Shown: piece by piece, positions 18,974 to 29,354 of the stretch
Position numbering within the stretch: the first letter of the stretch is position 1
Layout of the letters: every line of letters starts with the position of its first letter
Source of the DNA: Actinoplanes sp. SE50/110
GTDB lineage: Bacteria > Actinomycetota > Actinomycetes > Mycobacteriales > Micromonosporaceae
Assembly (NCBI RefSeq): GCF_900119315.1
Contig: NZ_LT827010.1
Span: 1,192,501-1,256,500, forward strand
Direction: 5' to 3'
DNA: 64,000 nt
Position numbers and translations under genes: made by a program
Notes under the pieces: model-generated
What the model was told of the DNA's origin: nothing
What the model saw: the letters and a program-made list of their open reading frames with translations, nothing else
Databases searched by the model: none

Positions 18974-20182
18974 ATGCGCATAGTTCGCCTGGCCAACTTC
19001 GTCACGGTGCATACCGGCGGCCTGCGGACCACCCTGCGCGAGCTCGGCAAGGGATACCAGGATGCGGGCCACGAGGCGGTCCTGATCATCCCCGGTCGCC
19101 AGTTCCGGGATCAGGAGACCGCACAGGGCCGGGTGATCACCCTGCCCAGCGCGCCGGTGCCGCGCACCGGCGGCTACCGCGTGCTGGCCGGTCGGCGTGA
19201 GCTGATCAAATTGCTGGACAGCCTGGAGCCGGACCGCATCGAGGTCTCCGACCGCACCACGCTGCGCTGGACCGGCACCTGGGCCAAGCAGCGCGGGGTG
19301 CGATCGATGATGGTCTCCCACGAGAGCCTGGCCGGCCTGCTCGGCGTCTGGGGCATGCCGAAACGCGACGCGCTCGCCGACCGGTTCAACCGGCGCACCG
19401 CCGAGGCCTTCGACACGATCGTCTGCACCACCGCGTTCGCCGCCGCCGAGTTCCGCCGGCTGGGCGTGCCGAATCTGGTCGAGGTGCCGCTCGGCGTCGA
19501 CCTGGAGCTGTTCCACCCGAGCCGGATGGACGTGTCGGTCCGCTCGCGCTACGCGCGGCCCGAGGAACTGCTGGTGGTGTACGCGAGTCGCCTGTCCGCC
19601 GCGAAACGCCCCGAGCTGGCCGTCGACACCGTGGCCGTGCTGCGCAACAACAAGGTGCCGGCGGTGCTGGTGGTGGCCGGCGACGGCACCCGGCGGGCCG
19701 CCCTGGCCTACCGTGCCGCCCGGCTGCCGGTCCGGTTCGCCGGGCACATCGCCGACCGCAAGGCGGTGGCCGCCCTGCTCGCCTCGGCCGACGTGGTGGT
19801 CGCGCCCGGCCCGGTGGAGACCTTCGGGCTGTCCGCGCTGGAGGCGCTGGCCTGCGGCACCCCGGCGGTGGTCGACGAGCAGAGCGCGCTGCCCGAGGTG
19901 ATCGGCGAGGCCGGCATCGCGGTGCCGGGCACCCCGGAGGCCTTCGCCGACGGCATCTCCCGGCTGCTGGAACGCCCCCGCGACCGATGGCGGGCCACGG
20001 CCCGCGCCCGGGCGGAACGCTTCGGCTGGCCGCGCGCGGTCGAGGGTTTCCTCCGCGCGCACGCCGTCGACCCCGGTCCCGGCCCCTCGCTGATCCGCCC
20101 GGCGGCCCCGGAATCCCGCGCGAGCATCCCGTGGACCCGCGAACCCGGGGCGGACGAAGCGGGCACACCGCGGTACGCATAG
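18974..20182 (+). CDS. GT4-family glycosyltransferase
   Basis: 402 aa, GT-B fold. The N-terminal domain opens [20 protein letters not shown], the sugar-donor domain starts at [20 protein letters not shown], and the EX7E-like donor motif is [20 protein letters not shown] near residue 285. Retaining transferases of this family use nucleotide-activated sugars to build glycolipids, mycothiol-type thiols or cell-wall glycans; the acceptor here is unknown. The last 35 residues are Pro/Arg-rich and variable. It sits between the MBL gene and rph, 10 bp upstream of rph, and is probably co-transcribed. Confidence 0.85.
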   Translation: MRIVRLANFVTVHTGGLRTTLRELGKGYQDAGHEAVLIIPGRQFRDQETAQGRVITLPSAPVPRTGGYRVLAGRRELIKLLDSLEPDRIEVSDRTTLRWTGTWAKQRGVRSMMVSHESLAGLLGVWGMPKRDALADRFNRRTAEAFDTIVCTTAFAAAEFRRLGVPNLVEVPLGVDLELFHPSRMDVSVRSRYARPEELLVVYASRLSAAKRPELAVDTVAVLRNNKVPAVLVVAGDGTRRAALAYRAARLPVRFAGHIADRKAVAALLASADVVVAPGPVETFGLSALEALACGTPAVVDEQSALPEVIGEAGIAVPGTPEAFADGISRLLERPRDRWRATARARAERFGWPRAVEGFLRAHAVDPGPGPSLIRPAAPESRASIPWTREPGADEAGTPRYA

Positions 20183-20192
20183 GGTTGGGGTC

Positions 20193-20921
20193 ATGGCGCG
20201 ACCCGACGGCCGAGCGGCCGACCAGCTGCGACCGGTGACGCTGACCCGGCATTGGAGCATCCACCCCGAGGGATCGGTGCTGGTGGAGTTCGGCAACACG
20301 CGAGTGCTCTGCACCGCCAGCGTCACCGAGGGGGTGCCGCGCTGGCGCAAGGGCTCCGGCCTGGGCTGGCTGACCGCGGAGTACGCGATGCTCCCGCGGG
20401 CCACCAACACCCGCGGCGACCGGGAGAGCGTCAAGGGCAAGGTCGGCGGGCGTACTCAGGAGATCTCCCGCCTGATCGGCCGCAGCCTGCGGGCCTGCAT
20501 CGATCTGAAGGCGCTGGGGGAGAATTCCATCGTCCTGGACTGTGACGTGCTGCAGGCCGACGGCGGCACCCGCACCGCCGCGATCACCGGCGCCTATGTG
20601 GCGCTGCACGACGCGGTGACCTGGCTGGCCGGGCGCAAGTCGCTGGCCGGCAAGGTGGACAAGGTGCTGCACACCTCGATCCAGGCGGTCAGCGTCGGGA
20701 TCATCGACGGCGAGGCCCGCCTCGACCTGCCGTACGTGGAGGACGTCGCCGCCGAGGTCGACATGAACGTGGTGTGCACCGGCGCCGGCGACTTCGTCGA
20801 GGTCCAGGGCACCGGGGAGAACGGCGTCTTCAAGCGCGCCCAGCTGGACGCCATGCTCGACCTCGGGCTCGCGGGTTGCGCCGAGCTGGCCGTCGCGCAG
20901 CAGAAGGCCCTTGCGGCATGA
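20193..20921 (+). CDS. rph: Ribonuclease PH
   Basis: 242 aa. Family signatures are [44 protein letters not shown], the phosphate-binding [16 protein letters not shown], and [20 protein letters not shown] with the catalytic aspartates. It is a phosphorolytic 3'-5' exoribonuclease that trims tRNA and other RNA 3' ends, working as a hexameric ring. It is followed by rdgB, the usual actinobacterial order. Confidence 0.97.
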   Translation: MARPDGRAADQLRPVTLTRHWSIHPEGSVLVEFGNTRVLCTASVTEGVPRWRKGSGLGWLTAEYAMLPRATNTRGDRESVKGKVGGRTQEISRLIGRSLRACIDLKALGENSIVLDCDVLQADGGTRTAAITGAYVALHDAVTWLAGRKSLAGKVDKVLHTSIQAVSVGIIDGEARLDLPYVEDVAAEVDMNVVCTGAGDFVEVQGTGENGVFKRAQLDAMLDLGLAGCAELAVAQQKALAA

Positions 20922-21007
20922 TCGACTGCACCGAGCGGCCGCAGCCGGAAGTGAACGACGGACTCGCAGGCGAGGGCCAGGAGAGCATGCCAAGGACTGC
21001 AGAGTGA
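20918..21007 (+). CDS. Possible 29-aa peptide bridging rph and rdgB
   Basis: ATG 20918 overlaps the rph stop as ATGA, and the frame ends in TGA 21005-21007, overlapping the rdgB GTG as GTGA. The 29-residue product ([15 protein letters not shown] at its start) is acidic and has no recognised family. Overlap at both ends would keep ribosomes moving from rph to rdgB, so it may act only as a coupling frame, or be chance. Confidence 0.3.
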   Translation: MIDCTERPQPEVNDGLAGEGQESMPRTAE

Positions 21008-21618
21008 GCGCGCGGCTGCTGCTGGCCACCGCGAACAAGAAGAAGCTGATCGAGCTGCAGCGCATCCTGGACGCCGCGCTCGGCATGAGCCAGATCGAGC
21101 TGGTCGGCCTGGGCGACTTCCCGGGCTACCCGGACGTGCCCGAGACCGGGCTCACCTTCGGGGAGAACGCGCTGATCAAGGCCCGCGAGGGCGCCAAGCG
21201 CACCGGCCTGCCGACCGTCGCCGACGACTCCGGCCTGGCGGTGAACGCGCTCAACGGGATGCCCGGCGTGTTCAGCGCCCGCTGGTCCGGCGGGCACGGC
21301 GACGACGCCGCCAACCTGGACCTGGTGCTGGCCCAGATCGGCGACGTCGGTGACGAGCACCGCGGCGCCTCGTTCGTCTGCGCCGCCGCCCTGGTCCTGC
21401 CGAGCGGGCGGGAGCATCTGGTCGAGGGCCGGCAGTCCGGCCGGCTGCTGCGCGCGCGCCGCGGCGAGGGCGGTTTCGGCTACGACCCGATCTTCCTCGG
21501 CGACGGCCAGGACCGGACCAACGCCGAGCTCGCCCCGGCGGAGAAGGACGCGATCAGCCACCGCGGCAAGGCGTTCCGCGAGCTGGCCAAGGTCGTCGCC
21601 AAGGAACTGCCCCGCTGA
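21004..21618 (+). CDS. rdgB: Non-canonical purine NTP pyrophosphatase (RdgB/HAM1)
   Basis: 204 aa from GTG 21004. The HAM1 signatures are ARLLLATANKKKLIELQRIL, ETGLTFGENALIKAREGAK, VADDSGLAVNALNGMPGVFSAR cut across the active site, and GEGGFGYDPIFL. It hydrolyses ITP, dITP and XTP to monophosphates, keeping deaminated purines out of nucleic acids. It is last in the MBL / GT4 / rph / rdgB series and faces the end of the hut operon. Confidence 0.96.
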   Translation: MSARLLLATANKKKLIELQRILDAALGMSQIELVGLGDFPGYPDVPETGLTFGENALIKAREGAKRTGLPTVADDSGLAVNALNGMPGVFSARWSGGHGDDAANLDLVLAQIGDVGDEHRGASFVCAAALVLPSGREHLVEGRQSGRLLRARRGEGGFGYDPIFLGDGQDRTNAELAPAEKDAISHRGKAFRELAKVVAKELPR

Positions 21619-21634
21619 TCGGGCGGCGTCCGGG

Positions 21635-23170
21635 TCAGCCCAGCGGACCCGTCGCCGTCTCGATGGCGGTCCGGAGATCCCGGGCGGCGATCACCGCCCG
21701 GGTCTGCTCCAGCACCGGTGCCAGGAAGACGTCCGGCCCCGGCCGCCCGGCGAACGGCTCGACCGCGGCGATCGCCGCCCGGCCGGCCGGCGACGGCGTG
21801 ATCGGCGCCCGCAGCTGCAGTCCGCGCACCGCGGACAGCAGTTCGACCGCGAGCAGGCTGGTCAAGTTGTCCAGCACGGTGCGCAGCTTCTTAGTGGCCG
21901 CCCACCCCATCGAGACGTGGTCCTCCTGCATGCCGCTGGTCGGCAGCGAGTCCACCGAGGCCGGTCCGGCCAGCCGCCGGTTCTCGGCGACGATCCCGGC
22001 CGCGGTGTACTGGGCGATCATCAGGCCGGAGTTGACGCCGGCGTCCGGCGACAGGAACGGCGGCAGTTCCCGGCTGCGGGTCACGTCGAGCAGCCGGTCG
22101 ACCCGGCGTTCGGCGATCGCGCCCACCTCGGCGGCGGCGATGGCCAGGAAGTCGGCGGCGAACCCGAGCGGCGCCCCGTGGAAGTTGCCGGTCGACTCGA
22201 CCCGGCCGTCCGGCAGCACCACCGGGTTGTCCACCACCGAGACGAGCTCACGGGACGCGGTGACCCGGACGAAGTCGAGGGTGTCCCGCGCCGCCCCGGC
22301 GACCTGCGGCGCGCAGCGGATCGAGTAGGCGTCCTGCACCGCGTGCGCCAGGTCGTCCCGGTGTGAGTCCATGATCGCGGAGTCCTGCAGGAGCCGGTGG
22401 ATGTTGGCGGCCGACGCCGCCTGCCCCGGATGCGGCCGGATGCTGTGCAGCTCGGGCAGGAACGGCCGCTCCGAGCCGAGCATCGCCTCGGTGGCCAGTG
22501 CCGCGGTCACGTCCGCCATGGTGAACAGGTGCGCCGCGTCGGCGATCGCCAGCAGCAGCATGCCGAGCATCCCGTCGGTGCCGTTGATCAGCGCCAGCCC
22601 CTCCTTGGCGGCCAGCTCCAGCGGGCGCAGCCCGGCGGTGTGCAGCGCCTCGGCGGCCGACGCCCGGGCGCCGTCCTTGCCGATCACCCAGCCCTCGCCG
22701 AGCAGCACGATCGCGCAGTGCGCCAGCGGCGCCAGGTCGCCCGAGGCACCCAGCGAGCCGTGTTCCGGCACCCACGGGGTGATGTCGTGGTTGAGCAGGT
22801 CGGCCAGGCCCTGGGCGAGCACCGGCCGGACCCCGGAACGGCCCATCGCCAGCGACCGGATCCGCAGCAGCATCATCGCCCGGACCACCTCGCGGGGCAT
22901 CGGCGCGCCCACCCCGGCGGCGTGCGAGCGGATCAGCGCGTGCTGCAACTCGGCCCGGCGTTCCGGGGCGATCGAGGTGTTGGCGAGCGCGCCGAAGCCG
23001 GTGGAGACGCCGTAGACGGGGCGGCCGGAGGCTTCGATGCCGTCCACGATGGCGCGGCTGGCGGCCATCGCCTCGACGGCGGCGGGGGAGAGCTCCACCT
23101 TGGCGTCGTGCCGGGCCACGGCGATGACGTCGGCGGGGTCGATCCCGGTGGGTTGAACGATAACGGTCAT
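21635..23170 (-). CDS. hutH: Histidine ammonia-lyase
   Basis: 511 aa from ATG 23170, which overlaps the hutI stop (ATGA). The Ala-Ser-Gly that forms the MIO cofactor is residues 142-144 in [12 protein letters not shown]. Other family motifs are [39 protein letters not shown] and SMQEDH-like [11 protein letters not shown]. It deaminates histidine to urocanate, the first step of the pathway, although it is the last gene of the operon. Cytosolic homotetramer. Confidence 0.97.
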   Translation of the reverse strand: MTVIVQPTGIDPADVIAVARHDAKVELSPAAVEAMAASRAIVDGIEASGRPVYGVSTGFGALANTSIAPERRAELQHALIRSHAAGVGAPMPREVVRAMMLLRIRSLAMGRSGVRPVLAQGLADLLNHDITPWVPEHGSLGASGDLAPLAHCAIVLLGEGWVIGKDGARASAAEALHTAGLRPLELAAKEGLALINGTDGMLGMLLLAIADAAHLFTMADVTAALATEAMLGSERPFLPELHSIRPHPGQAASAANIHRLLQDSAIMDSHRDDLAHAVQDAYSIRCAPQVAGAARDTLDFVRVTASRELVSVVDNPVVLPDGRVESTGNFHGAPLGFAADFLAIAAAEVGAIAERRVDRLLDVTRSRELPPFLSPDAGVNSGLMIAQYTAAGIVAENRRLAGPASVDSLPTSGMQEDHVSMGWAATKKLRTVLDNLTSLLAVELLSAVRGLQLRAPITPSPAGRAAIAAVEPFAGRPGPDVFLAPVLEQTRAVIAARDLRTAIETATGPLG

Positions 23171-24348
23171 TGCACGACTCCGTTGTGGATCACGGTGCGG
23201 ATCAGGGGTACACCGGGCCGGTAGGCCAGGTGCAGGTGCGAGGGTGCGTCGAGGATCAGCAGGTCGGCGCGCGCGCCGGGCCGGATCACGCCGATGTCGG
23301 AGCGGCGCAGCGCCTGCGCGCTGCCCAGGGTCGCGGCCCGGACCGCTTCCGCCGGCGTCATCCGCATCTCGCGGACCGCGAGGGCGATGCAGAAGGACAT
23401 CGATGAGGTGTACGACGACCCGGGGTTGCAGTCGGTGGCCAGAGCCACGGTCACTCCCGCGTCGAGCAGCCGGCGGGCGTCCGGATAGGGCGAGCGGGTG
23501 GAGAACTCGGCGCCCGGCAGCAGCGTGGCCACCGTGGTGGTCATCCCGCCGCACGCACACATGCAGTCCATCCGGGTGCCGGCCAGCGCGTCCACGTCCG
23601 CGTCGGTCAGGTGGGTGCAGTGATCGACGCTCGCGGCGTCCAGCTCAACGGCCAGCCGCACCCCGGGGCCGGGACCGAGCTGGTTGCCGTGCACGCGGAC
23701 GCCCAGGCCGAGCTCCTTGCCGGACTCCAGGATCGCGCGGGCCTGGTCGGCGTCGAACGCGCCGCGCTCGACGAAGGCGTCCACCCAGCGGGCGTGCGGG
23801 GCGGCCATCGCCAGCATCGGCCCGCACAGCAACCCGACGTAGTCGTCCGGCCGGTCCTGGTACTCGACCGGGACGACGTGCGCCCCGAGGAACGTGGTCT
23901 CGCTGGTGAACTCGGTGGCGATCCGCAGCGACCGGGCCTCGTCGGCGACGTTCAGGCCGTACCCCGACTTGATCTCGATCGTCGTGGTGCCCTGCCGCAT
24001 CGCCTCCCGGACCAGCCGCCGGGCGTTGGCCCGCAGCTGTTCGTCGGTGGCCGCGCGGGTGGCCCGGACCGTGGTCCGGATCCCGCCGCCGGTGTACGGC
24101 TCGCCGGCCATCCGGGCGCCGAACTCGGCGGCCCGGTCCCCGGCGAACATCAGGTGCGCATGGCTGTCCACGAAGCCGGGCAGCACCGCCGCGCCCTCGG
24201 CGTCGATCCGCTGGTCCGCGGCGGGCGCCTCGGCGGCCGGGCCGACCCAGGCGATCCGTTCGCCGTCGACGACCACGGCCGCGTCCGGGATCAGGTCCCG
24301 TTCGGCGTTGGTGAACAGTTCGCCGATGTTCGTGATCAGCAGGCTCAT
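23167..24348 (-). CDS. hutI: Imidazolonepropionase
   Basis: 393 aa from ATG 24348. It is an amidohydrolase-superfamily protein: metal-binding [12 protein letters not shown], then [35 protein letters not shown], and [14 protein letters not shown] with the catalytic aspartate. It opens the imidazolone ring to N-formimidoyl-L-glutamate. Start and stop overlap the neighbours (hutF stop and hutH start), pointing to coupled translation. Confidence 0.96.
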   Translation of the reverse strand: MSLLITNIGELFTNAERDLIPDAAVVVDGERIAWVGPAAEAPAADQRIDAEGAAVLPGFVDSHAHLMFAGDRAAEFGARMAGEPYTGGGIRTTVRATRAATDEQLRANARRLVREAMRQGTTTIEIKSGYGLNVADEARSLRIATEFTSETTFLGAHVVPVEYQDRPDDYVGLLCGPMLAMAAPHARWVDAFVERGAFDADQARAILESGKELGLGVRVHGNQLGPGPGVRLAVELDAASVDHCTHLTDADVDALAGTRMDCMCACGGMTTTVATLLPGAEFSTRSPYPDARRLLDAGVTVALATDCNPGSSYTSSMSFCIALAVREMRMTPAEAVRAATLGSAQALRRSDIGVIRPGARADLLILDAPSHLHLAYRPGVPLIRTVIHNGVVQ

Positions 24349-25637
24349 CACAGCACCGCCGCGATCGCCGAGCGCAGTGCGGCCGGCACGTCCATGCCGA
24401 GATGCCGTCCGTCGCGGACCACCGGTCGCCCGTCCACGATCACGTCGGTGACATCCGCCGCGGTGGCCGCGAAGACCGTCCCGGCCGGGTCGATGCCCGC
24501 GGTGCGCGGGCTGTCCAGGGACACCGCGACCAGGTCGGCCCGCTGCCCGACGGCAATCTCTCCAGCGTCGGACCAGCCCAGCGACGCGTGCCCGGCCCGG
24601 GTGGCCGCGGTGATCAGCTCGGCCGCGGTGAAGTGCCCGCGCTGCCGGGTGGCCAGCCGCTCGTCCAGCTCCAGGCCGCGCGCCTCCTCGAAGAGGTCGA
24701 TCACGGCGTGGCTGTCGCTGCCCAGGGTCAGCGTGGTGCCGCCGTCGGCCAGGGCGCGGGCCGGGCCGATGCCGTCGGCCAGGTCGCGTTCGGTGGTGGG
24801 GCAGAAACAGGCGTGGCTGCCCTCCACCAGCGCGCGATCGGCGTCGGTCAGGTGGGTGGCGTGCACCGCGGTGGTCATCGGCTGCCAGACACCCATGGCG
24901 TCGAGCAGTTCGGTGGGGGAGCAGCCGTGCACCGCCCGGCACTGCTCGTTCTCGGCCGGCTGCTCGGAGAGGTGCACGTGGACCGGCAGGCCGTCGGTGC
25001 GTGCGGCGAAGGCGGCCATCCCGTCCGCCGGGGCGGCGCGCACCGAGTGCAGGGCCGCGCCGATCCGGACGTGGCCACCGCCGCGCAGGGCGTCGAACCG
25101 GGAATACCACCCGTCGTAGTCGCCGTCGCCGAACCGGCGCTGCACGCCGTCGAGGGGCTTGCCGTCGACACCGGCGGTCAGGTACACCGCGTCGAGCAGG
25201 GTGATCCGGATGCCGGCCTCGGCGGCGGCGGCGGTCAGCGCGTGACCCATCGCGTTCGGGTCGGCGTACCGGGTGCCGTCCGGCCCGTGGTGCAGGTAGT
25301 GGAATTCGCCGACGCAGGTGATGCCGGCCAGCGCCATCTCGCCGTAGGCCGCCCGGGCCAGGGCGAAGTAGTTGTCCGGGTCGAGACGGCCGGCGACCCG
25401 GTACATCAGGTCGCGCCAGGTCCAGAAGCTGCCGCGGTCGCCGTGGGTGCGGCCGCGCAGAGCGCGGTGGAAGGCGTGCGAGTGCGCGTTCGCCATCCCC
25501 GGCAGAACGAGACCCGACAGCCTTTCACCCGAAATCCCGGTTGATACCCGGCTTATCCGGCCGTCGGCGATCTCGATGCCGACATTCTCTCTGACCTCGT
25601 CGCCGATCCAGGCGTACTGCGCGACATAGGCCGTCAC
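24348..25637 (-). CDS. hutF: Formimidoylglutamate deiminase
   Basis: 429 aa from GTG 25637. It is an amidohydrolase with [17 protein letters not shown] (metal site), [35 protein letters not shown] and [15 protein letters not shown]. HutF converts N-formimidoylglutamate to N-formylglutamate and ammonia, so this organism uses the five-step hut branch rather than direct formimidoylglutamase. It overlaps the M20 gene upstream by four bases. Confidence 0.95.
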   Translation of the reverse strand: MTAYVAQYAWIGDEVRENVGIEIADGRISRVSTGISGERLSGLVLPGMANAHSHAFHRALRGRTHGDRGSFWTWRDLMYRVAGRLDPDNYFALARAAYGEMALAGITCVGEFHYLHHGPDGTRYADPNAMGHALTAAAAEAGIRITLLDAVYLTAGVDGKPLDGVQRRFGDGDYDGWYSRFDALRGGGHVRIGAALHSVRAAPADGMAAFAARTDGLPVHVHLSEQPAENEQCRAVHGCSPTELLDAMGVWQPMTTAVHATHLTDADRALVEGSHACFCPTTERDLADGIGPARALADGGTTLTLGSDSHAVIDLFEEARGLELDERLATRQRGHFTAAELITAATRAGHASLGWSDAGEIAVGQRADLVAVSLDSPRTAGIDPAGTVFAATAADVTDVIVDGRPVVRDGRHLGMDVPAALRSAIAAVL

Positions 25638-26788
25638 GTCAGCGCCTCCAGAACCCGTGCCAGCGCGTCGATCCCCGCCTCGCAGTCCTCGTCCGAGGCC
25701 CCCTCGGCCGGCGCGTGCGACACCCCGGTCGGATTGCGGACGAACAGCATCGCGGTCGGCACGTGCGCGGACAGCACCCCGGCGTCGTGCCCGGCGCCGG
25801 TCGGCAGGATCGGCACGTCACCGAGCAGCGCGGACAGTCGCCCGGCCAGCTCCGTGTCGAAGGCCACCTCGCCGGTCACCGACTCGGCGACCACGGTCAG
25901 GTCGGTGCCGTCCCGGCCGGCCCGCTCGGTCGCCTTCTTGATCACCGATTCGAGCAGCCGGTCGAGCGTGGCGGTGTCCGCGGCCCGGGCGTCGAGCCAG
26001 CCGTGGACCAGCGACGGGATGGCGTTGGTGGCGTTCGGCTCGGCCTGGACCCGGCCCATCGTGGCGTGCGCGCCGAGCAGGCGGGCCTCCTTGTTGGCGG
26101 CCAGCACGGTGTAGGCGAAGGTGAGCATCGGATCGCGGCGGTCGGTCATCCGGGTGGTGCCGGCGTGGTCACCGGCGCCGGCGAACTCCAGCCGCCAACG
26201 GCCGTGCGGCCAGATCGCGCTGCCGACGCCGACCGGGACTTCGAGCGCACGCCCCTGCTCGATATGTAGCTCAACAAAGGCTGATATGTCACTTATTGAG
26301 GTGATCTTCCCAGTTGGCACACTCCCGAGCGCCTCCCCGAAGCTGACCCCGTCCCGGTCGGTCAACGCGGCCGCCTGGGATGGCGTGATCGCCCCGGTCA
26401 GCAGCCGGGAGCCGAGACACGGCACGCCGAACCGCCCGCCCTCTTCGTCGACGAAAGCACCAATCGCGATATTTCGGGAATGTCCGACCTGGTCCAGCGC
26501 GAGGAACGCACCCACGATGCCCAGCGGCCCGTCGTAACCGCCACCGTGCGGCACCGAGTCGAAATGCGAGCCGGTCAGCACGGTCCCCGGCGCCCACGGC
26601 TCCCCGCACCAGGCGAACAGATTCCCGTTGCCGTCCTCGGTCACGGTCATCCCCCGCGACCCCGCCTGACCCCGGAACCACTCCCGCAGCCGCATTTCCG
26701 GCGGCGTCAGCGCGTACCGCAGATATCCTCCGCTGGAAGCGCGCCCGATCCCGGCGATCTCTCCCCAGAGCCTCGCGAAGTCACTCAT
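25634..26788 (-). CDS. M20-family amidohydrolase in the hut operon, probable HutG substitute
   Basis: 384 aa from ATG 26788. It resembles allantoate amidohydrolase / N-carbamoyl-L-amino-acid hydrolase: [20 protein letters not shown] (metal site), [32 protein letters not shown] and the late AGHDAGVLS. No canonical hutG (N-formylglutamate deformylase) is present, and this gene sits between hutU and hutF in the operon, as in Streptomyces. It most likely removes the formyl group from N-formylglutamate; annotation as allantoate amidohydrolase would be by similarity only. The function is inference. Confidence 0.85.
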   Translation of the reverse strand: MSDFARLWGEIAGIGRASSGGYLRYALTPPEMRLREWFRGQAGSRGMTVTEDGNGNLFAWCGEPWAPGTVLTGSHFDSVPHGGGYDGPLGIVGAFLALDQVGHSRNIAIGAFVDEEGGRFGVPCLGSRLLTGAITPSQAAALTDRDGVSFGEALGSVPTGKITSISDISAFVELHIEQGRALEVPVGVGSAIWPHGRWRLEFAGAGDHAGTTRMTDRRDPMLTFAYTVLAANKEARLLGAHATMGRVQAEPNATNAIPSLVHGWLDARAADTATLDRLLESVIKKATERAGRDGTDLTVVAESVTGEVAFDTELAGRLSALLGDVPILPTGAGHDAGVLSAHVPTAMLFVRNPTGVSHAPAEGASDEDCEAGIDALARVLEALT

Positions 26789-28424
26789 CGCGCATCGGAA
26801 TCCGCACGTCACCGGCGCACGCCGACTCGTACCCGGCGTCCACGTGCCGCAGCACGCCCATCGCCGGGTCGTTGGTCAGCACCCGCTCGATCTTCTGCCC
26901 GGCCAGCGCGGTCCCGTCGGCCACGCACACCTGCCCGGCGTGGATGCTACGCCCGATGCCCACCCCGCCACCGTGGTGGATCGACACCCAGCTCGCCCCG
27001 GAGGCGGTGTTGACCAGCGCGTTCAGCAGCGGCCAGTCGGCGATCGCGTCGGACCCGTCGAGCATCGCCTCGGTCTCCCGGTAGGGCGAGGCGACCGACC
27101 CGGAGTCCAGGTGGTCCCGGCCGATCACCAGCGGCGCGGACACCTCGCCGCGAGCCACCATGTCGTTGAACCGGACCCCGGCCCGGTCCCGCTCGCCGTA
27201 GCCGAGCCAGCAGATCCGGGCCGGCAGCCCCTGGAAGGCGACCCGCTCACCGGCCATCCGGATCCACCGGGCCAGCGGCTCGTTCTCCGGGAACAGGTCG
27301 AGCACGGCCCGGTCGGTGGCCGCGATGTCGGCCGGATCGCCGGAGAGTGCCGCCCAGCGGAACGGGCCCTTGCCCTCGGCGAACAGCGGCCGGATGTACG
27401 CCGGCACGAACCCCGGGAAGTCGAACGCCCGGCCGTATCCGTGCAGCTGGGCCTCCCCGCGGATGGAGTTGCCGTAGTCGAACACCTCGGCGCCCGCGTC
27501 CTGGAAACCGACCATGGCTTGGACGTGCTGCGCCATGCTGGCCCGGGACCGCTCGGTGAACTCCTCCGGCTTGGTCCGCGCGTAGTCCAGGGCGTCCGCC
27601 ACGTCGACGCCGATCGGCACGTAGCTCAGCGGGTCGTGCGCGCTGGTCTGGTCGGTCACGATGTCGATCGCGACGCCGCGGCGCAGCAGCTCGGGGAAGA
27701 CCTCGGCGGCGTTGCCGACGATGCCGATCGAGACGGCGGCCTTCCGGGACTTGGCGTCCAGCGCCCGGTTGATCGCGTCGTCCAGGGAGTCGGCGATCAC
27801 GTCCAGGTACCGGTGGTCGACGCGACGCTGCAGCCGGGTCCGGTCCACGTCCACGATCAGGCAGACGCCGCCGTTCATGGTCACCGCGAGCGGCTGGGCG
27901 CCGCCCATCCCGCCGCACCCGCCGGTCAGCGTGAGCGTGCCGCCCAGGTCGCCGCCGAAGCGTTTGGCGGCCACGGCGGCGAACGTCTCGTACGTGCCCT
28001 GCAGGATGCCCTGCGTCCCGATGTAGATCCACGAGCCGGCCGTCATCTGCCCGTACATGGTCAGCCCGAGCTGCTCCAGCCGGCGGAACTCCGGCCACGT
28101 GGCCCAGTCGCCGACCAGGTTCGAGTTGGCGATCAGCACCCGCGGCGCCCACTCGTGCGTGCGCAGCACCCCGACCGGTTTGCCGGACTGCACCAGCAGC
28201 GTCTCGTCGCCCTTGAGCGTGTCCAGCTCGCGGACGATCGCGTGGAACGACGGCCAGTTGCGCGCGGCGCGGCCGGTTCCCCCGTACACCACAAGATCTT
28301 CCGGCCGCTCGGCTACCTCCGGGTCGAGGTTGTTGAGCAGCATCCGCTTGGCGGCCTCCTGCGGCCAGCCCATTGCGGTGTACGACGTGCCACGCGGTGC
28401 CCGGATCTCGTCCATCCTGGTCAT
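26781..28424 (-). CDS. hutU: Urocanate hydratase
   Basis: 547 aa. Urocanase signatures: [60 protein letters not shown] (NAD-binding glycine-rich), [13 protein letters not shown] and the C-terminal [20 protein letters not shown]. It uses tightly bound NAD to hydrate urocanate to imidazolonepropionate in the cytosol. It overlaps the next gene by 8 bp and follows the regulator by 12 bp. Confidence 0.97.
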   Translation of the reverse strand: MTRMDEIRAPRGTSYTAMGWPQEAAKRMLLNNLDPEVAERPEDLVVYGGTGRAARNWPSFHAIVRELDTLKGDETLLVQSGKPVGVLRTHEWAPRVLIANSNLVGDWATWPEFRRLEQLGLTMYGQMTAGSWIYIGTQGILQGTYETFAAVAAKRFGGDLGGTLTLTGGCGGMGGAQPLAVTMNGGVCLIVDVDRTRLQRRVDHRYLDVIADSLDDAINRALDAKSRKAAVSIGIVGNAAEVFPELLRRGVAIDIVTDQTSAHDPLSYVPIGVDVADALDYARTKPEEFTERSRASMAQHVQAMVGFQDAGAEVFDYGNSIRGEAQLHGYGRAFDFPGFVPAYIRPLFAEGKGPFRWAALSGDPADIAATDRAVLDLFPENEPLARWIRMAGERVAFQGLPARICWLGYGERDRAGVRFNDMVARGEVSAPLVIGRDHLDSGSVASPYRETEAMLDGSDAIADWPLLNALVNTASGASWVSIHHGGGVGIGRSIHAGQVCVADGTALAGQKIERVLTNDPAMGVLRHVDAGYESACAGDVRIPMRDE

Positions 28425-28436
28425 CTCCCCTGTTCC

Positions 28437-29282
28437 CTACGCCACAAAGATGTTCCGGCGGGTGGCCGACGCCTCGAACTCCTCAAGCCGGCGTTGCACC
28501 GGCTCCGGAGCGGCGTCGCACATCGCCTCGAGCAGCACCATCGCCATCGCCATCGGCCCGGTGTGCAGGTCGAACACGAGCTGGGTGCCGACCGCGGCGG
28601 GCAGCACCACGTCGGCCGCCTCGGACACCGGGCTGACCGCCGAGTCGGTGATCGCGACCACGGCGAAGCCGGCGGCCTTCGCCTCGTGGACCGCCTCGAC
28701 CGACTCGCGCGGGTAACGCGGCAGCACGATCGCCAGCATCGCACCGGCGCCCGCCGCGCGGGCCTGATCCAGCCGGTCGTACAACCCGGTCCCGCCGCTG
28801 TCGAGCACCCGCACATCGGGGAAGGCCTTGGCGGCGAAATACCCGAAATACGCGGCGAGCGGAGCCGCCGCGCGCAATCCCAGCACCGGCAGCGGCCGGC
28901 TGGCGGCCAGCAGCTCGGCCGCCCGCCGCACATCGCCGGGCCGCTGCAGCTCCTCGGCGAGCCGGCGCAGATGCTCGGTCTCGGCCAGCACCGCCCGCTG
29001 CATCGCGTTCTCCCCGCCCGGCTCGCTCGGCGCGTCCGAGGCGAGCGCCCGCAGCTCGCGGCGCAGCGCCGGATATCCGGAGTAGCCCAGCGCCATCGCG
29101 AACCGGGTCACCGACGGCTGACTCACCCCGGCGATCTCGGCCACCTCGGCCGCCGACAGATAGGCCGCCTTGGCCGCGTGCTCGACCAGGCTGTGCGCGA
29201 TCCGCCGCTGGGTCGGGGTCAGGCGCGCCCCCTGAAACAGGTCGAGCACCCGCTCCGCCGTCCTGACCACTCCGTCATTCAC
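28437..29282 (-). CDS. MurR/RpiR-family regulator of the hut operon
   Basis: 281 aa. The N-terminal HTH_6 domain (about 1-80) contains the helix-turn-helix AAEVAEIAGVSQPSVTRFAM, and the C-terminal SIS domain (about 110-260) contains LPVLGLRAAAPLAAYFGY, VLPRYPRESVEAVHEAKAAG and AITDSAVSPVSEAAD. RpiR proteins sense phosphosugars or other ligands through SIS. As the first gene of the hut operon, it probably senses a histidine-pathway intermediate and controls its own operon; the ligand is not known. Confidence 0.88.
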   Translation of the reverse strand: MNDGVVRTAERVLDLFQGARLTPTQRRIAHSLVEHAAKAAYLSAAEVAEIAGVSQPSVTRFAMALGYSGYPALRRELRALASDAPSEPGGENAMQRAVLAETEHLRRLAEELQRPGDVRRAAELLAASRPLPVLGLRAAAPLAAYFGYFAAKAFPDVRVLDSGGTGLYDRLDQARAAGAGAMLAIVLPRYPRESVEAVHEAKAAGFAVVAITDSAVSPVSEAADVVLPAAVGTQLVFDLHTGPMAMAMVLLEAMCDAAPEPVQRRLEEFEASATRRNIFVA

Positions 29283-29304
29283 CAGGCCAGCCTATGCATA
29301 AAAA

Positions 29305-29345
29305 CTTTCACACGCCAGGCCCTCGGTCGGGCGCAGCCATGAAAG
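29305..29345. promoter_or_regulatory. Possible operator in the hut/MOSC divergent region
   Basis: The 72-bp gap between the regulator (start 29282) and the MOSC gene (29355) carries an AT-rich patch around 29293-29310 that stands out in this GC-rich DNA. CTTTCA (29305-29310) and TGAAAG (29340-29345) are exact inverted copies. This could bind the RpiR-family regulator; it is short enough to be chance. Confidence 0.35.
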
Positions 29346-29354
29346 GCTGGGGGC

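Noticed and set aside
26844..29342. 832-codon plus-strand frame across hutU and the regulator
   Set aside because: Runs antisense to two well-supported genes; low complexity and no domain.
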